From NCBI GenBank assembly GCA_964558415.1, contig CAZLDI010000001.1:1-64000 (forward strand): 64,000 bases of DNA, given 5' to 3'. Below are positions 32,586-41,757 of the stretch, piece by piece (positions within the stretch are counted from its first letter, which is position 1; each line of letters begins with the position of its first letter). The stretch is from CAZLDI01 sp964558415. Lineage in GTDB: Bacteria; Chloroflexota; Dehalococcoidia; SM23-28-2; RBG-16-64-32. Position numbers and translations under genes: made by a program. The notes beneath the pieces were generated by a model, which worked only from the letters and a program-made list of their open reading frames with translations, ran no database searches and was not told the DNA's origin.

Positions 32586-33760
32586 GGCTTCACCTCGAAG
32601 CACACGCGCGAGTCGAGCACGGAGCCATCCTCAGGGTTAAGGCGGCAGAGATCACCGCCCTGGGCAACGATCAGCACTTCGTCGTCGAGCAGCAGGGGGT
32701 CTGACAGAACTCTCTTGCTGAGATACGTCGGGCGTTCCAGCCCGCCCCATATGGTCGTGCCTGTCTCCGGGTCCAGGCCGTAGACGTTGCCGTCCTTGTC
32801 GACGATGACGAGGACGCCGCCCGCCATGAGGGGAGTGGAGCGCACCGGCGCCTGGGCGGAGAACGCCCACTTCTTCGCGCCGGACTCCAGGTCCAGGGCG
32901 TAGACGTTACCGTCCAGGTTCGGAACATACACTGTGTTGTGGTCGATCAAGGGCCGGCCCCAGAACCAGTTTCCTGCGCTGAAGGACCAGGCCTCCGCGC
33001 CCGTCTCGCCATCGAGGGCATACAGGGTTTCGTTGATGCCGCCAACGAACAGAGCGCCGTTAGCCGCCGGCAGGGGGTCCATCAGCAGGCCGGCGTCGAC
33101 CTTGAAGCCCGCTCCGTCGACGGGCGTGAGGTCTACACGATTCAGGATATGCAGACGCCCATCCATGGACGCCACGTAGACGGCGTCGCCAGTTACGGCC
33201 GGAGCCGCCCAGATGCTACTGCCTGTGGAGTATGTGCGGACCGCGCCCAGCGGACAGGACGTCGTGCACTCCGCGACGTCAATAGCGTACAGCTTCCCAT
33301 CCGTCGAGCCGGCATAAAGGACATCATCCTCGTCCAGGACCAGCGCGCCGATTATCGGATCGCTCGTCTCGAAGCGCCAGAGCTCAGCCCCGGTTTCCGT
33401 GTCCAGGGCGTAGACGTTACCGTCGTACGCCCCGAAGTAGAGCGTACCGCCGTCCACCACCGGAGCGGCGTAGATGCCATCCAGATCCAGCTTCTTCCCC
33501 CGGTCGGTGTTCGGTGGGAACACCCACGCCACGGAGTGATCGCCGGGGTCCACAGCCGCGATCTTGCCACTATCGATGCTCACGTAGAGGACGCCGTCCA
33601 CCTCCAGGGGGCCGGCCCAGCCATCCGGGTTAACGGTCCGGCCACAGGCGACTGCGAAGAGAAGCAGAGGCAGCAACAGTAGCCACGCCGGGCGACGCGT
33701 GCGCCCCGTCGGACTGGGGCCCTGGGCGCCTAAGTCAGTGGCCGATCGGCGTGAAATCAA
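32582..33760 (-). CDS. PQQ-type beta-propeller lipoprotein
   Basis: 392 residues. N-terminal lipoprotein signal (RPAWLLLLPLLLFAVACG, Cys at about residue 40), then 7 or 8 blades with WxF/W-type repeats and VYALDTETGAELWRF, LYALDGETGAEAWSF, VYALDLESGAKKWAF units (PQQ-like; no quinone residues are claimed). It resembles BamB-like scaffold proteins, so a role in envelope assembly near YidC is possible. The start is TTG at 33760, overlapping the yidD stop (TTGA). Confidence 0.85.
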   Translation of the reverse strand: MISRRSATDLGAQGPSPTGRTRRPAWLLLLPLLLFAVACGRTVNPDGWAGPLEVDGVLYVSIDSGKIAAVDPGDHSVAWVFPPNTDRGKKLDLDGIYAAPVVDGGTLYFGAYDGNVYALDTETGAELWRFETSDPIIGALVLDEDDVLYAGSTDGKLYAIDVAECTTSCPLGAVRTYSTGSSIWAAPAVTGDAVYVASMDGRLHILNRVDLTPVDGAGFKVDAGLLMDPLPAANGALFVGGINETLYALDGETGAEAWSFSAGNWFWGRPLIDHNTVYVPNLDGNVYALDLESGAKKWAFSAQAPVRSTPLMAGGVLVIVDKDGNVYGLDPETGTTIWGGLERPTYLSKRVLSDPLLLDDEVLIVAQGGDLCRLNPEDGSVLDSRVCFEVKP

Positions 33761-33966
33761 GGTACGGGGTCGAATCCGCCCCTGTTGAACGGGTTGCAAC
33801 GGACCAGCCGCCAGAGGGTGAGGCAGCAGCCCTTCAGCAAGCCGTGCCGCTCGATCGCCTCGTACCCGTATTCGGAGCACGTCGGCTGGAAGCGACAGGC
33901 GGGCGCCAACGCCGGGGAGACGCGCCGTTTATAGAAGCGGATGGCGGACAGGGCTGCGCCCTTCAC
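33757..33966 (-). CDS. yidD: Membrane protein insertion efficiency factor
   Basis: 69 residues. Seen: IRFYKRRVSPALAPACRFQPTCSEYGYEAI, GLLKG, RLVRCNPFNRGGFDPVP, the full YidD signature with three Cys. It is coupled to rnpA through GTGA overlap (start GTG at 33966, rnpA stop at 33963). Confidence 0.97.
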   Translation of the reverse strand: MKGAALSAIRFYKRRVSPALAPACRFQPTCSEYGYEAIERHGLLKGCCLTLWRLVRCNPFNRGGFDPVP

Positions 33967-34319
33967 GCTGGCCCCTCCGGAGACGCGAGGGCAGATAGTA
34001 TCTTCGCGCGGACGAGCAGTTCTTGAACGGCCCGGTTCAGCGCGTGAAAGTCGGCGGCGGCGGTGGCGGTCTTGGCGGAGACGACCACATCCCAGCCGGC
34101 CTCCAGCGTGAGCACGCGGACAGCCTCGCCCAGGCGGCGACGCACTCTGTTGCGGACAACGGCCTTGCCAACCCGTTTACTGGTGACGAAGCCGAAGCGG
34201 TTGTGCTCTAGGTCGTTGCGCAGGCTCCTCAGCACAAGCAACTCGTTATGCCACGCGCGACCCTGGCGGAACACGGCATCGAAGTCAATTCGGCGGCGCA
34301 GCCGGAGCTCTCTACGCAT
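33963..34319 (-). CDS. rnpA: Ribonuclease P protein component
   Basis: 118 residues. Basic N-terminus (MRRELRLRRRIDFDAVFRQG), and the RNR motif GFVTSKRVGKAVVRNRVRRRLGEAVR. It helps the RNA subunit process tRNA 5' ends. The ATG at 34319 is the natural start; longer readings run antisense-like through rpmH. It lies 37 bases from rpmH. Confidence 0.96.
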   Translation of the reverse strand: MRRELRLRRRIDFDAVFRQGRAWHNELLVLRSLRNDLEHNRFGFVTSKRVGKAVVRNRVRRRLGEAVRVLTLEAGWDVVVSAKTATAAADFHALNRAVQELLVRAKILSALASPEGPA

Positions 34320-34356
34320 CGACGTTGCGGCGCCCCAAGTGGTTGATGGGGGCCAC

Positions 34357-34494
34357 TCAAACGGTGAGCCGCCACCTGCCCTTGAGCATCCTGCGCTTGA
34401 GAACCCTCCTGCCGTCTTTGGTGCTGCTGCGCGCCATGAAGCCATGCCGCCGCTTACGGCGCCGCTTCTTCGGCTGGTACGTTCGCTTGGGCAA
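34357..34494 (-). CDS. rpmH: 50S ribosomal protein L34
   Basis: 45 residues: MPKRTYQPKKRRRKRRHGF followed by MARSSTKDGRRVLKRRML and KGRWRLTV. The start is TTG at 34494 with GGAGG seven bases upstream. dnaA is not next to it here, which departs from the common order dnaA-rpmH in many bacteria. Confidence 0.96.
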   Translation of the reverse strand: MPKRTYQPKKRRRKRRHGFMARSSTKDGRRVLKRRMLKGRWRLTV

Positions 34495-34644
34495 GAGGGG
34501 GCCTCCACGAGATTAGGACTATCCGCCTGGCGGCAAGCCGCGCAGTGGACCGGCCCCTCCATGTGGGGCCGCGCTAATTATAGGATTGAGCGCCCACAGG
34601 GGTCAAACGAGCCGAGGAGCCCCTCTTCTATCGCCAGACAATCG

Positions 34645-35136
34645 CTATTCCAGAATCACGTCTCCGCTTGCCCCGCCGGTCTTGCGCACCAGCCTGATAT
34701 CGCCGATGCGCATGTCCTTCTGAGACGCCTTGGCCATGTCGTAGACTGTCAGCGCCGCAACAGCCACCGCCGTCAGAGCTTCCATCTCGACACCGGTCTT
34801 CGCAGTCGTGCGGACGGTCGCGGTGATGTCGATGGCGCCGCGTGCCTCATCCGGCGCGAGTGCGACGTCGATGCCGGTCAGGGGCAGCGGGTGGCAGAGC
34901 GGGATGAGCTCGTGCGTGCGCTTAGCTGCCATCACTCCGGCAAGCTGAGCTGTGGTGAGCGCGTCACCCTTCGCGCCGCCGCCGGAGGCAACCAGCGCAA
35001 CCGTCTGCGGGTTCATGTAGACGCTGCCCTTCGCAGTCGCCTCGCGGGCGGTGTCGGGCTTGGTCGAGACATCCACCATGCGGGGGCGGCCGGAGGAATC
35101 GAGGTGGGTCAGGGTATCAGGCGATCGCCTTCTCAC
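34645..35136 (-). CDS. moaC: Cyclic pyranopterin monophosphate synthase
   Basis: 163 residues. Molybdopterin cofactor synthesis with MoaA. Seen: MVDVSTKPDTAREATAKGSV, KGDALTTAQLAGVMAAKRT, HELIPLCHPLPL, KTGVEMEALTAV, YDMAKASQKDM. Full length. Same strand as the FKBP gene, with 5 bases between. Confidence 0.96.
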   Translation of the reverse strand: MRRRSPDTLTHLDSSGRPRMVDVSTKPDTAREATAKGSVYMNPQTVALVASGGGAKGDALTTAQLAGVMAAKRTHELIPLCHPLPLTGIDVALAPDEARGAIDITATVRTTAKTGVEMEALTAVAVAALTVYDMAKASQKDMRIGDIRLVRKTGGASGDVILE

Positions 35137-35141
35137 GTGAA

Positions 35142-36101
35142 CTAGCGCACCTCCAGCAGCTCGACGTCATAGATCAGTGTGGCGTTTGGTGGGATAGTCC
35201 CGGGTCGACCTCCGGCGCCGTAGGCGAGATTTCCCGGGATGATCAACCTCCGCGTGCCACCTACTTTCATCGTCGAGAGTCCCTCAATCCAGCCCTGGAT
35301 CACCTCATCGAGAAGGAACTCAGCCGGCTCGCCCCCGTCGAGCGAGCTGTCAAACTTCGTGCCGCCGTCCTCGAGCCAGCCGGTGTAGTGCACTCTCACT
35401 GTCTGCCCGCGGGATGGGGACGCGCCCGTCCCGATCTGCACGTCTATATACTGCAGTCCGCTGGCAGTCGTCACCACGTCTCCCGCCAGTGCAGGCGGGC
35501 TGGCCGGCGCCGCCGGTGTAGGCGTCTCAGGTTTCGGCGTTAGCGGGGTGGGGGTTCGGTCCCGCGCCACCCGTTCCGCGGCGAGCGCGACGAAGTAAGG
35601 GTGATCCTTACTCGTCACGAACCAGCGTCCGAACTTCTTTACCGTCGGGGTCGGATGCCCTGAAAGTATGTCCTCCCGACCTAACGCTCGGACTCGTCCA
35701 AACACAGATACCGTAGCAAAGTCTGAATCTTCCTCGTACTCTGTGTCGAACGACAAGTCTCGAAACGATATTTCGGGCTGATCGATCTTGGCCCCTGTGA
35801 AGATAGAGAAGAGTCCCTGGGCAAGGATTCCCAGATTCGCCGCCGCCGAGAATTCGCCTCTGTAATCGGGGTCGGTTGCGTCAAGAACCTTGTCTTGGTC
35901 GTTCTCTGCAATCCCGTTCAAAAGCAGCCTAGCGGCACCCTCTGGCGAATCGGACCCCTCCTCTTCGTAGGACCTACTAAATGCGTCACCGGTATTCGCG
36001 GCTTGGTCACCGACGGAGTCCGCCGGATCGCCACTACATCCCAGCGTCAAAACGCCAAGCACTGAGACCACGGCGGATAGACGGAGAGCTAGATTTCTGA
36101 T
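35142..36101 (-). CDS. FKBP-type peptidyl-prolyl isomerase lipoprotein
   Basis: About 319 residues. Lipoprotein signal IRNLALRLSAVVSVLGVLTL then GC (lipobox VLTLGC), a charged region, a Pro/Thr linker (TPTPLTPKPETPTPAAP), and a C-terminal FKBP domain (VHYTGWLEDGGTKFDSS, VIQGWIEGLSTMKVGG, PGNLAYGAGG, IPPNATLIYDVELL). No ATG, GTG or TTG lies in frame at the right place; ATC at 36101 or 36104, directly after GGGGGGTAGC, would give a perfect signal peptide, so a rare ATC start or a sequencing/assembly slip is inferred. It sits between moaA and moaC. Confidence 0.8.
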   Translation of the reverse strand: MRNLALRLSAVVSVLGVLTLGCSGDPADSVGDQAANTGDAFSRSYEEEGSDSPEGAARLLLNGIAENDQDKVLDATDPDYRGEFSAAANLGILAQGLFSIFTGAKIDQPEISFRDLSFDTEYEEDSDFATVSVFGRVRALGREDILSGHPTPTVKKFGRWFVTSKDHPYFVALAAERVARDRTPTPLTPKPETPTPAAPASPPALAGDVVTTASGLQYIDVQIGTGASPSRGQTVRVHYTGWLEDGGTKFDSSLDGGEPAEFLLDEVIQGWIEGLSTMKVGGTRRLIIPGNLAYGAGGRPGTIPPNATLIYDVELLEVR

Positions 36102-36105
36102 GATG

Positions 36106-37200
<1,095 letters not shown>

Positions 37201-37888
37201 AGAGTAGCTCTTTGAGTATCTGCCGCGCCGGGGCTACCGCCCGCGCGCGGTGGCTGACGATGTTCTTCTGGTGCTCCGGCAGCTCCGCCATCGTCGCGTT
37301 CTGCTGGGGCAGCCAGAAGATCGGATCGTAACCGAACCCTCTTTCTCCCTGCGCCGTCTCCGAGATCAGGCCGAAGACCTCGCCCTCCGCGGTCTGCACC
37401 CTGCCCGTCGGCGGGTCCGCTATCGCGATCACGCAGCGGAAGCGCGCCCGGCGCTGCTCGCGGTCAAGGCCCTTCAAACGCCGCTGTATCTCCGCAAAGC
37501 GCTTTCTGTAGGTCGCTTCCGGCCCCAGGAAGCGCGCGGAGTGGACGCCCGGCTCGCCGTTCATCGCAGCGATCTCGATCCCGGAGTCGTCCGCCAGTGT
37601 CACCAAACCGCTCATCTCAGCCCCACGCAGGGCCTTTATCTTAGCATTCGCCGCGTAGGTTTCACCAATTTCGTCGTCGGGGAGTTGGATGCGAAGGTCG
37701 CGAGGCGTCACGATATTCCAGCCGCAGCTCGCCAGCAGAACGCGGTACTCCGCAACTTTGCCTTCGTTGTTCGTGGCGAGCAGGAGTTGGGGCACACAGA
37801 GAAGGTATCAAACAGGCAATCCCGCGAACAAGCGATTGAACGGTCGGGCGCAGTGTGCCACGGTCCTATGGCCGGAATATCCGGGTGG

Positions 37889-38503
37889 CTAGTCCACCAG
37901 CGCCGCTCGCGTTCCTGTGTCGGTGTGATACACGAAACTCTGTCCGCCGGATTCCAGTGCAATCTTGAAGCCGGGAGTGATTATTTCAGCGCAGGCCTCG
38001 TCGGGTTGGGCCGCGCCGATGCAGGCGTCCGGCCACTGCACGAACTCCGCACTGATAACTGCGATGCTCTCCACTTCGACGCCCAGGCGCGCCGACAGGT
38101 CTTCGAGGGCAACCAGCGTCGCTTGCTGTTCGCAGGCGTCGATATTGTGGACGAGGTTGCATTCGTTCGGATCGATGTCGTCAATGGAGGTTGGGGGGTC
38201 GTTGCTGACGGGTTCGTCAGGGCTGACCCACCCGCCATCGCCGCCGCACTCGGGGGGAACCGGGAAGATCTGAATACAGACGTCGTTGGAGGGATCGACG
38301 ACCGTATCGACGCAGTCCACCACCCCCCCAATGCAGACGCCAAGCGCGCCATTGCCTGGGTTGGCGACGCGCTCGTCTTCGCCTGAAACGTCTCTCGTGA
38401 GGCTGTTCGTGGCGTCGTCCGAGTCGGTCGCGGCGACGGCGACGCCGACGGTGACGATGACGGCGACGATGAGCGCGCTGAGTGCCAGCAGGTCCTTCTT
38501 CAC
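37889..38503 (-). CDS. Secreted Cys/Asp-rich protein
   Basis: 204 residues from GTG, with GAGGAGGGAG 5-6 bases upstream. Signal peptide (LLALSALIVAVIVTVGVAVAA), then an acidic region with four cysteines (CIGGVVDC, VCIQIFPVPPEC), and a C-terminal domain with DLSARLGVEVESIAVISAEF, WPDACIGAAQPDEAC and FVYHTDTG, a domain also seen in other secreted proteins of Chloroflexota and cyanobacteria. No function assigned. Confidence 0.7.
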   Translation of the reverse strand: MKKDLLALSALIVAVIVTVGVAVAATDSDDATNSLTRDVSGEDERVANPGNGALGVCIGGVVDCVDTVVDPSNDVCIQIFPVPPECGGDGGWVSPDEPVSNDPPTSIDDIDPNECNLVHNIDACEQQATLVALEDLSARLGVEVESIAVISAEFVQWPDACIGAAQPDEACAEIITPGFKIALESGGQSFVYHTDTGTRAALVD

Positions 38504-38715
38504 TGGTGCTCCCTCCTCTGAATCATGGGTTGACTATCACCATGACGGATAGGGTACGGAAAAGGTTCCCTGGGGCCACGGGCGGCTTCGGCGCGCCGCT
38601 ACGACGACCCTTCGCTATGGGTCAGGTCTCCAACGAAGCAGCGAGGTTGGGGTCTGACGACCCCAACCTACGGTTCATGTCGCTATGGTCGGCGGGAGCA
38701 CGCAGGAGCGAGCGA
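38504..38715. other. Intergenic region with hairpins after fbp
   Basis: 212 bases. It contains the 11-bp perfect stem at 38644-38669, a smaller GACCC/GGGTC hairpin at 38606-38623, and two copies of TCGCTATGG near 38612 and 38681. No gene is seen. Confidence 0.5.
38644..38669. repeat. Perfect inverted repeat, second palindrome family
   Basis: AGGTTGGGGTC, loop TGAC, GACCCCAACCT, flanked by TACG on the right. It lies 46 bases beyond the fbp stop and may serve as a terminator without a U-tract, or be an interspersed repeat. Confidence 0.65.
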
Positions 38716-39858
38716 CTACTCCACCTCGCTGGTGGCAGCCGCGAGGACTTTGGCGGAGGAGGACTCGCGGATCTGCTGCCAGCGGTCCGCCAGCTTGGCG
38801 GCGACGGCGGGCATCGTGGTGTACTCCATCTCCTCAAGCGGCAGGCGGTGCGGTTCGAAGGGGCCGTGCTTGCGCAGGTAGTCCGCGATGCGGTTGGCCT
38901 CGTCGCGCGCGCCGTTATAGCCCGGGTCGTCGAACATGTCCTGAGGGCCGACGAACATCCCGTTGGCGATCTGGAAGCCCAGGGCAACGAGCCGCGGCGG
39001 CCCGTCGAAGCGGCTCGGGTGGGCGTCCCTCAACGCGACGGGCATGAGCGGGCCGTGATGCGAGCCGCGCATCCATCCCTCCACGGTCCAGGCTGTGGTA
39101 AAGGGTTCAATGACCTCGCCGACGGCCGGGAAGTTGCCCTGACAGCGCACGATCATCGTGGGATCGTCCTTGCCCACGTAGCGACCGGCGATCAGAGAAA
39201 GCTTGTCCGTACTGGAGACGGCCGCTATCTCGCCGGTGAGCCGGTTGAACACGCGCTTGATGGCGTAGCGCTGAGGCGAGCCGATGAACACAAGCAGGTC
39301 GTAGATCTCGTCAGGAGCGTTGAGGGTGATCTGGACGTGCTCCTTGACGTCCTGGACTTCGAAGGAGAAGCCCCGGTGTAACGGCTCGCCGATCACAAGG
39401 CCGGGTGTGTTGAACGGGTCGGCGAACATCTTGTAGAGCGGCAGGTTGAACGCGCCGGCAGACGTCTTGTCGGCCATGAAGACGATAACCGGCTCGGATG
39501 GGCGCTCCTCGATCTCCATCTCCGCCGAACCCGGGCCAGCGCCCTTGATGTTACCGGAGAAGGCGTCCGTCAGGAGGTCCTGGCCAGCACCATACAACTT
39601 CAGCTTCTTGGCAAGCTCGGTGCCCTTGACGAACGTGTCCCAGGCCAGCTTGTGGACGGACTCGTTGTTTTCGCCATGGTCGTGCGACATGATCAGGAAC
39701 ATGTCGTCGCCGCAGTTGCTGACGTGGTAGTCGATAAGCAGGCCGCGGCGCTTCGCCTGCTCAAGCTCATCGCGCCCCAGCGCCAGAATGTCCGGGTGGG
39801 ACGAGGAGTGACCAACGAAGCCGCCGATATCGGCTTTGATACAGCTCAGGGTAACCAT
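38716..39858 (-). CDS. fbp: Fructose 1,6-bisphosphate aldolase/phosphatase (class V)
   Basis: 380 residues. Bifunctional gluconeogenic enzyme best known in archaea and deep bacteria. Seen: TLSCIKADIGGFVGHSS, DDMFLIMSHDHG, metal-binding KTSAGAFNLPLYKMFADPFNTPGL, SSTDKLSLIAGRYVGKDDP, DEANRIADYLRKHGPFEPHRLP. The ATG at 39858 has GGAGGTGA about 10 bases upstream; a longer reading to 39912 lacks support. It converts triose phosphates to fructose 6-phosphate directly. Confidence 0.95.
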   Translation of the reverse strand: MVTLSCIKADIGGFVGHSSSHPDILALGRDELEQAKRRGLLIDYHVSNCGDDMFLIMSHDHGENNESVHKLAWDTFVKGTELAKKLKLYGAGQDLLTDAFSGNIKGAGPGSAEMEIEERPSEPVIVFMADKTSAGAFNLPLYKMFADPFNTPGLVIGEPLHRGFSFEVQDVKEHVQITLNAPDEIYDLLVFIGSPQRYAIKRVFNRLTGEIAAVSSTDKLSLIAGRYVGKDDPTMIVRCQGNFPAVGEVIEPFTTAWTVEGWMRGSHHGPLMPVALRDAHPSRFDGPPRLVALGFQIANGMFVGPQDMFDDPGYNGARDEANRIADYLRKHGPFEPHRLPLEEMEYTTMPAVAAKLADRWQQIRESSSAKVLAAATSEVE

Positions 39859-40019
39859 GCAGACATCACCTCCAGTGTTATCCGGTGAGAGTGGGCTCGT
39901 GATTCGGGCCACTCAGTCGCAAGCGGCGGGCGGGGCTGCCATAAGGCGTTCGCATTGCCACGCAAGAGAGTAAATCCGGCGGGGCCGCGCGGTCAAGCTC
40001 GCCGTATGAACCGTGGTAG

Positions 40020-40772
40020 TCACCCGGAGCAGTCTACCTGTGCGAGGGCCTCCAGCACATAGCGAGCCCTGAGTCGCGCCGGCGCCAACCACTCCCCACC
40101 ACTCTCCGGTCGCGCGAGGAAGTGGCGGAGTTCTGCGCGCAGGCGTTCTTCCTTGTCTGCGGCGATCTCAGCGTTCAGCGGCTTGAAGCCCTGCAGCTTG
40201 CGGGGCCCTTCGCGCCCGCCCTCCGAAATGTACCAGTTGCGATAGGACCGGCAGCCCGCCCGAAACATCAGGTAGCCAAGCGGCGAGGTAGCGTCCGGAC
40301 AGTCCGCGGTGAGCACTCGCTCGGTCTCCTTCTGGCCTGGGGAATCGTACTCCACCATGATGTGGCCGCCTTCAGGCACCATCTCTGACAGCATCTGGAA
40401 GAGCGGCAGGTCCAGTTCGTCGCGCGTCAGGTCCAGAACCGCTCCTGTGAACGAAAGGGCAGAGTCGTAACGCACGAGCTCCAGCCAGTTGTATCCGGGG
40501 TACTGACCGGAGTTGTGCAGACCGAGGGCAAGCGCGGGTTCTGCCAACCCGCCGCCGGCTCCCAGCAGCAACAGCTGGAAATAACGCGACCCCACGTTGT
40601 TCTTCGGACCGAGCAATACGATCAGGCGGTACTCGCCAAGCGGGCGGTTGTCGAGACGCGCCAATGCGTGCTCTGCGGGAAGCGACCAGCCCTTCGCGAG
40701 CAGGGTGTCAACGCGCGCGCGGGCATCATCTGTCAGACTCTTCAACGTCTGCGCGCCAGCGGGTTCGCTCAC
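40020..40772 (-). CDS. DUF1122 family protein
   Basis: 250 residues. Seen: VLLGPKNNVGSRYFQLLLLG, GGHIMVEYDSPGQKETERVL, PLGYLMFRAGCRSYRNWY and EGGREGPRKLQGFKPLN, the DUF1122 signature. These proteins are mainly archaeal and lack a known role. The GTG at 40772 is six bases after TATAAT (40784-40779), so the transcript is probably leaderless and the upstream in-frame residues are not translated. Confidence 0.8.
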   Translation of the reverse strand: MSEPAGAQTLKSLTDDARARVDTLLAKGWSLPAEHALARLDNRPLGEYRLIVLLGPKNNVGSRYFQLLLLGAGGGLAEPALALGLHNSGQYPGYNWLELVRYDSALSFTGAVLDLTRDELDLPLFQMLSEMVPEGGHIMVEYDSPGQKETERVLTADCPDATSPLGYLMFRAGCRSYRNWYISEGGREGPRKLQGFKPLNAEIAADKEERLRAELRHFLARPESGGEWLAPARLRARYVLEALAQVDCSG

Positions 40773-40778
40773 GCGGTC

Positions 40779-40784
40779 ATTATA
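40779..40784 (-). promoter_or_regulatory. -10 box of a leaderless transcript
   Basis: TATAAT on the minus strand, six bases before the GTG start of the DUF1122 gene. A divergent TATAAT at 40807-40812 serves the enoyl-CoA hydratase gene. Confidence 0.65.
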
Positions 40785-40863
40785 GGGGAGCGGGAGCGGG
40801 TTCGGTGCTATAATCCAGCCGCCAGACGGGAGAGTAGACGGTGCCACAAGGAGGAGGTTCGAT

Positions 40864-41667
40864 ATGACTTATCAGCAGATACTTGTCGAACAGCGCGGCC
40901 GGGTGGCCATCATCACGCGCAATAACCCGGAGCGCCTGAATGCCCTGGGTGAGCCGCTGGAGACGGAGATGCGCGAGGCGATCGAGGCGGCAAACGGCGA
41001 TCCCGGCACGGGGGCGATAGTGCTGACCGGCAGCGGACGCGCGTTCTGCGCGGGCGCCGATATCAGCGGCTGGGATCGCGGCATCGATCGGGCGGAGGAG
41101 CGCGGAGAAAACATGAGTCTGCGCGGCGAGCAGGAGAACTGGGTGAGTTTTGTGCAGCGGAGCAAGCCGATCATCGTCGCGATCAACGGTTTCGCGATCG
41201 GGGCGGGGTTGACGATTACACTGCCCTGCGATGTGCGCATCGCCTCCGACAAGGCCCGGATGTCGATGCGTTTCGTCCGCGTGGGGGTCTTTCCGGAGCT
41301 GGCGAGCACCCGGATCCTCGTGAACATCGTGGGCCTCACGCACGCCCTGGAGCTGATGGAGAGCGGACGGATCATCGACGCGCAAGAAGCGGGGCGGATT
41401 GGTCTGGTCAATCGCGTGGTTGCGCACGATCAACTGCTGGACGCAGCGATCGAGACGGCGGGCGAGATCGCGTTCAACCCGGCGGAGTCGCTGGCGGGAA
41501 TAAAGCGGGCAGTGTGGGCCAACCTAACCGAACCGGACCTGATGGAGGTGATGAAGCGCGAGGTCGTGGAGTTCAACGCCACGATGGCGCGACCGCACTT
41601 CAAGGAGGCCGTTCGGGCGTTTCTGGAGAAGCGCGACCCGGACTTCCACAAGGTGGCGGTGAACTAG
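40864..41667 (+). CDS. Enoyl-CoA hydratase/isomerase family protein
   Basis: 267 residues, crotonase fold. Seen: AGADISGWD oxyanion-hole region (about residues 63-72), NGFAIGAGLTITLPCDVRIAS, FVRVGVFPELASTRILV with a possible catalytic Glu, AQEAGRIGLVNRVV. The second catalytic Glu of classic hydratases is not obvious, so it may be an isomerase or hydrolase. Ribosome site AAGGAGG lies 8 bases before the ATG; promoter TATAAT at 40807-40812. Confidence 0.85.
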   Translation: MTYQQILVEQRGRVAIITRNNPERLNALGEPLETEMREAIEAANGDPGTGAIVLTGSGRAFCAGADISGWDRGIDRAEERGENMSLRGEQENWVSFVQRSKPIIVAINGFAIGAGLTITLPCDVRIASDKARMSMRFVRVGVFPELASTRILVNIVGLTHALELMESGRIIDAQEAGRIGLVNRVVAHDQLLDAAIETAGEIAFNPAESLAGIKRAVWANLTEPDLMEVMKREVVEFNATMARPHFKEAVRAFLEKRDPDFHKVAVN

Positions 41668-41745
41668 CGGCTCCGCGGCGCGGCGCGTTCTCCATCGCCG
41701 TTTCGGAGCCTGCCGGCAGCCATCACGTCCGCGAACCTTCGCACC

Positions 41746-41751
41746 TACAAT
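41746..41751 (+). promoter_or_regulatory. -10 box of a leaderless transcript
   Basis: TACAAT followed by six bases and the GTG start of folC at 41758. Confidence 0.55.
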
Positions 41752-41757
41752 AGACAC

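Noticed and set aside
38404..38470. Tandem-repeat-like GCGACGGCGACG stretch
   Set aside because: It is inside the signal peptide coding region of the secreted protein on the minus strand (Val/Ala codons), so it is low-complexity coding sequence.
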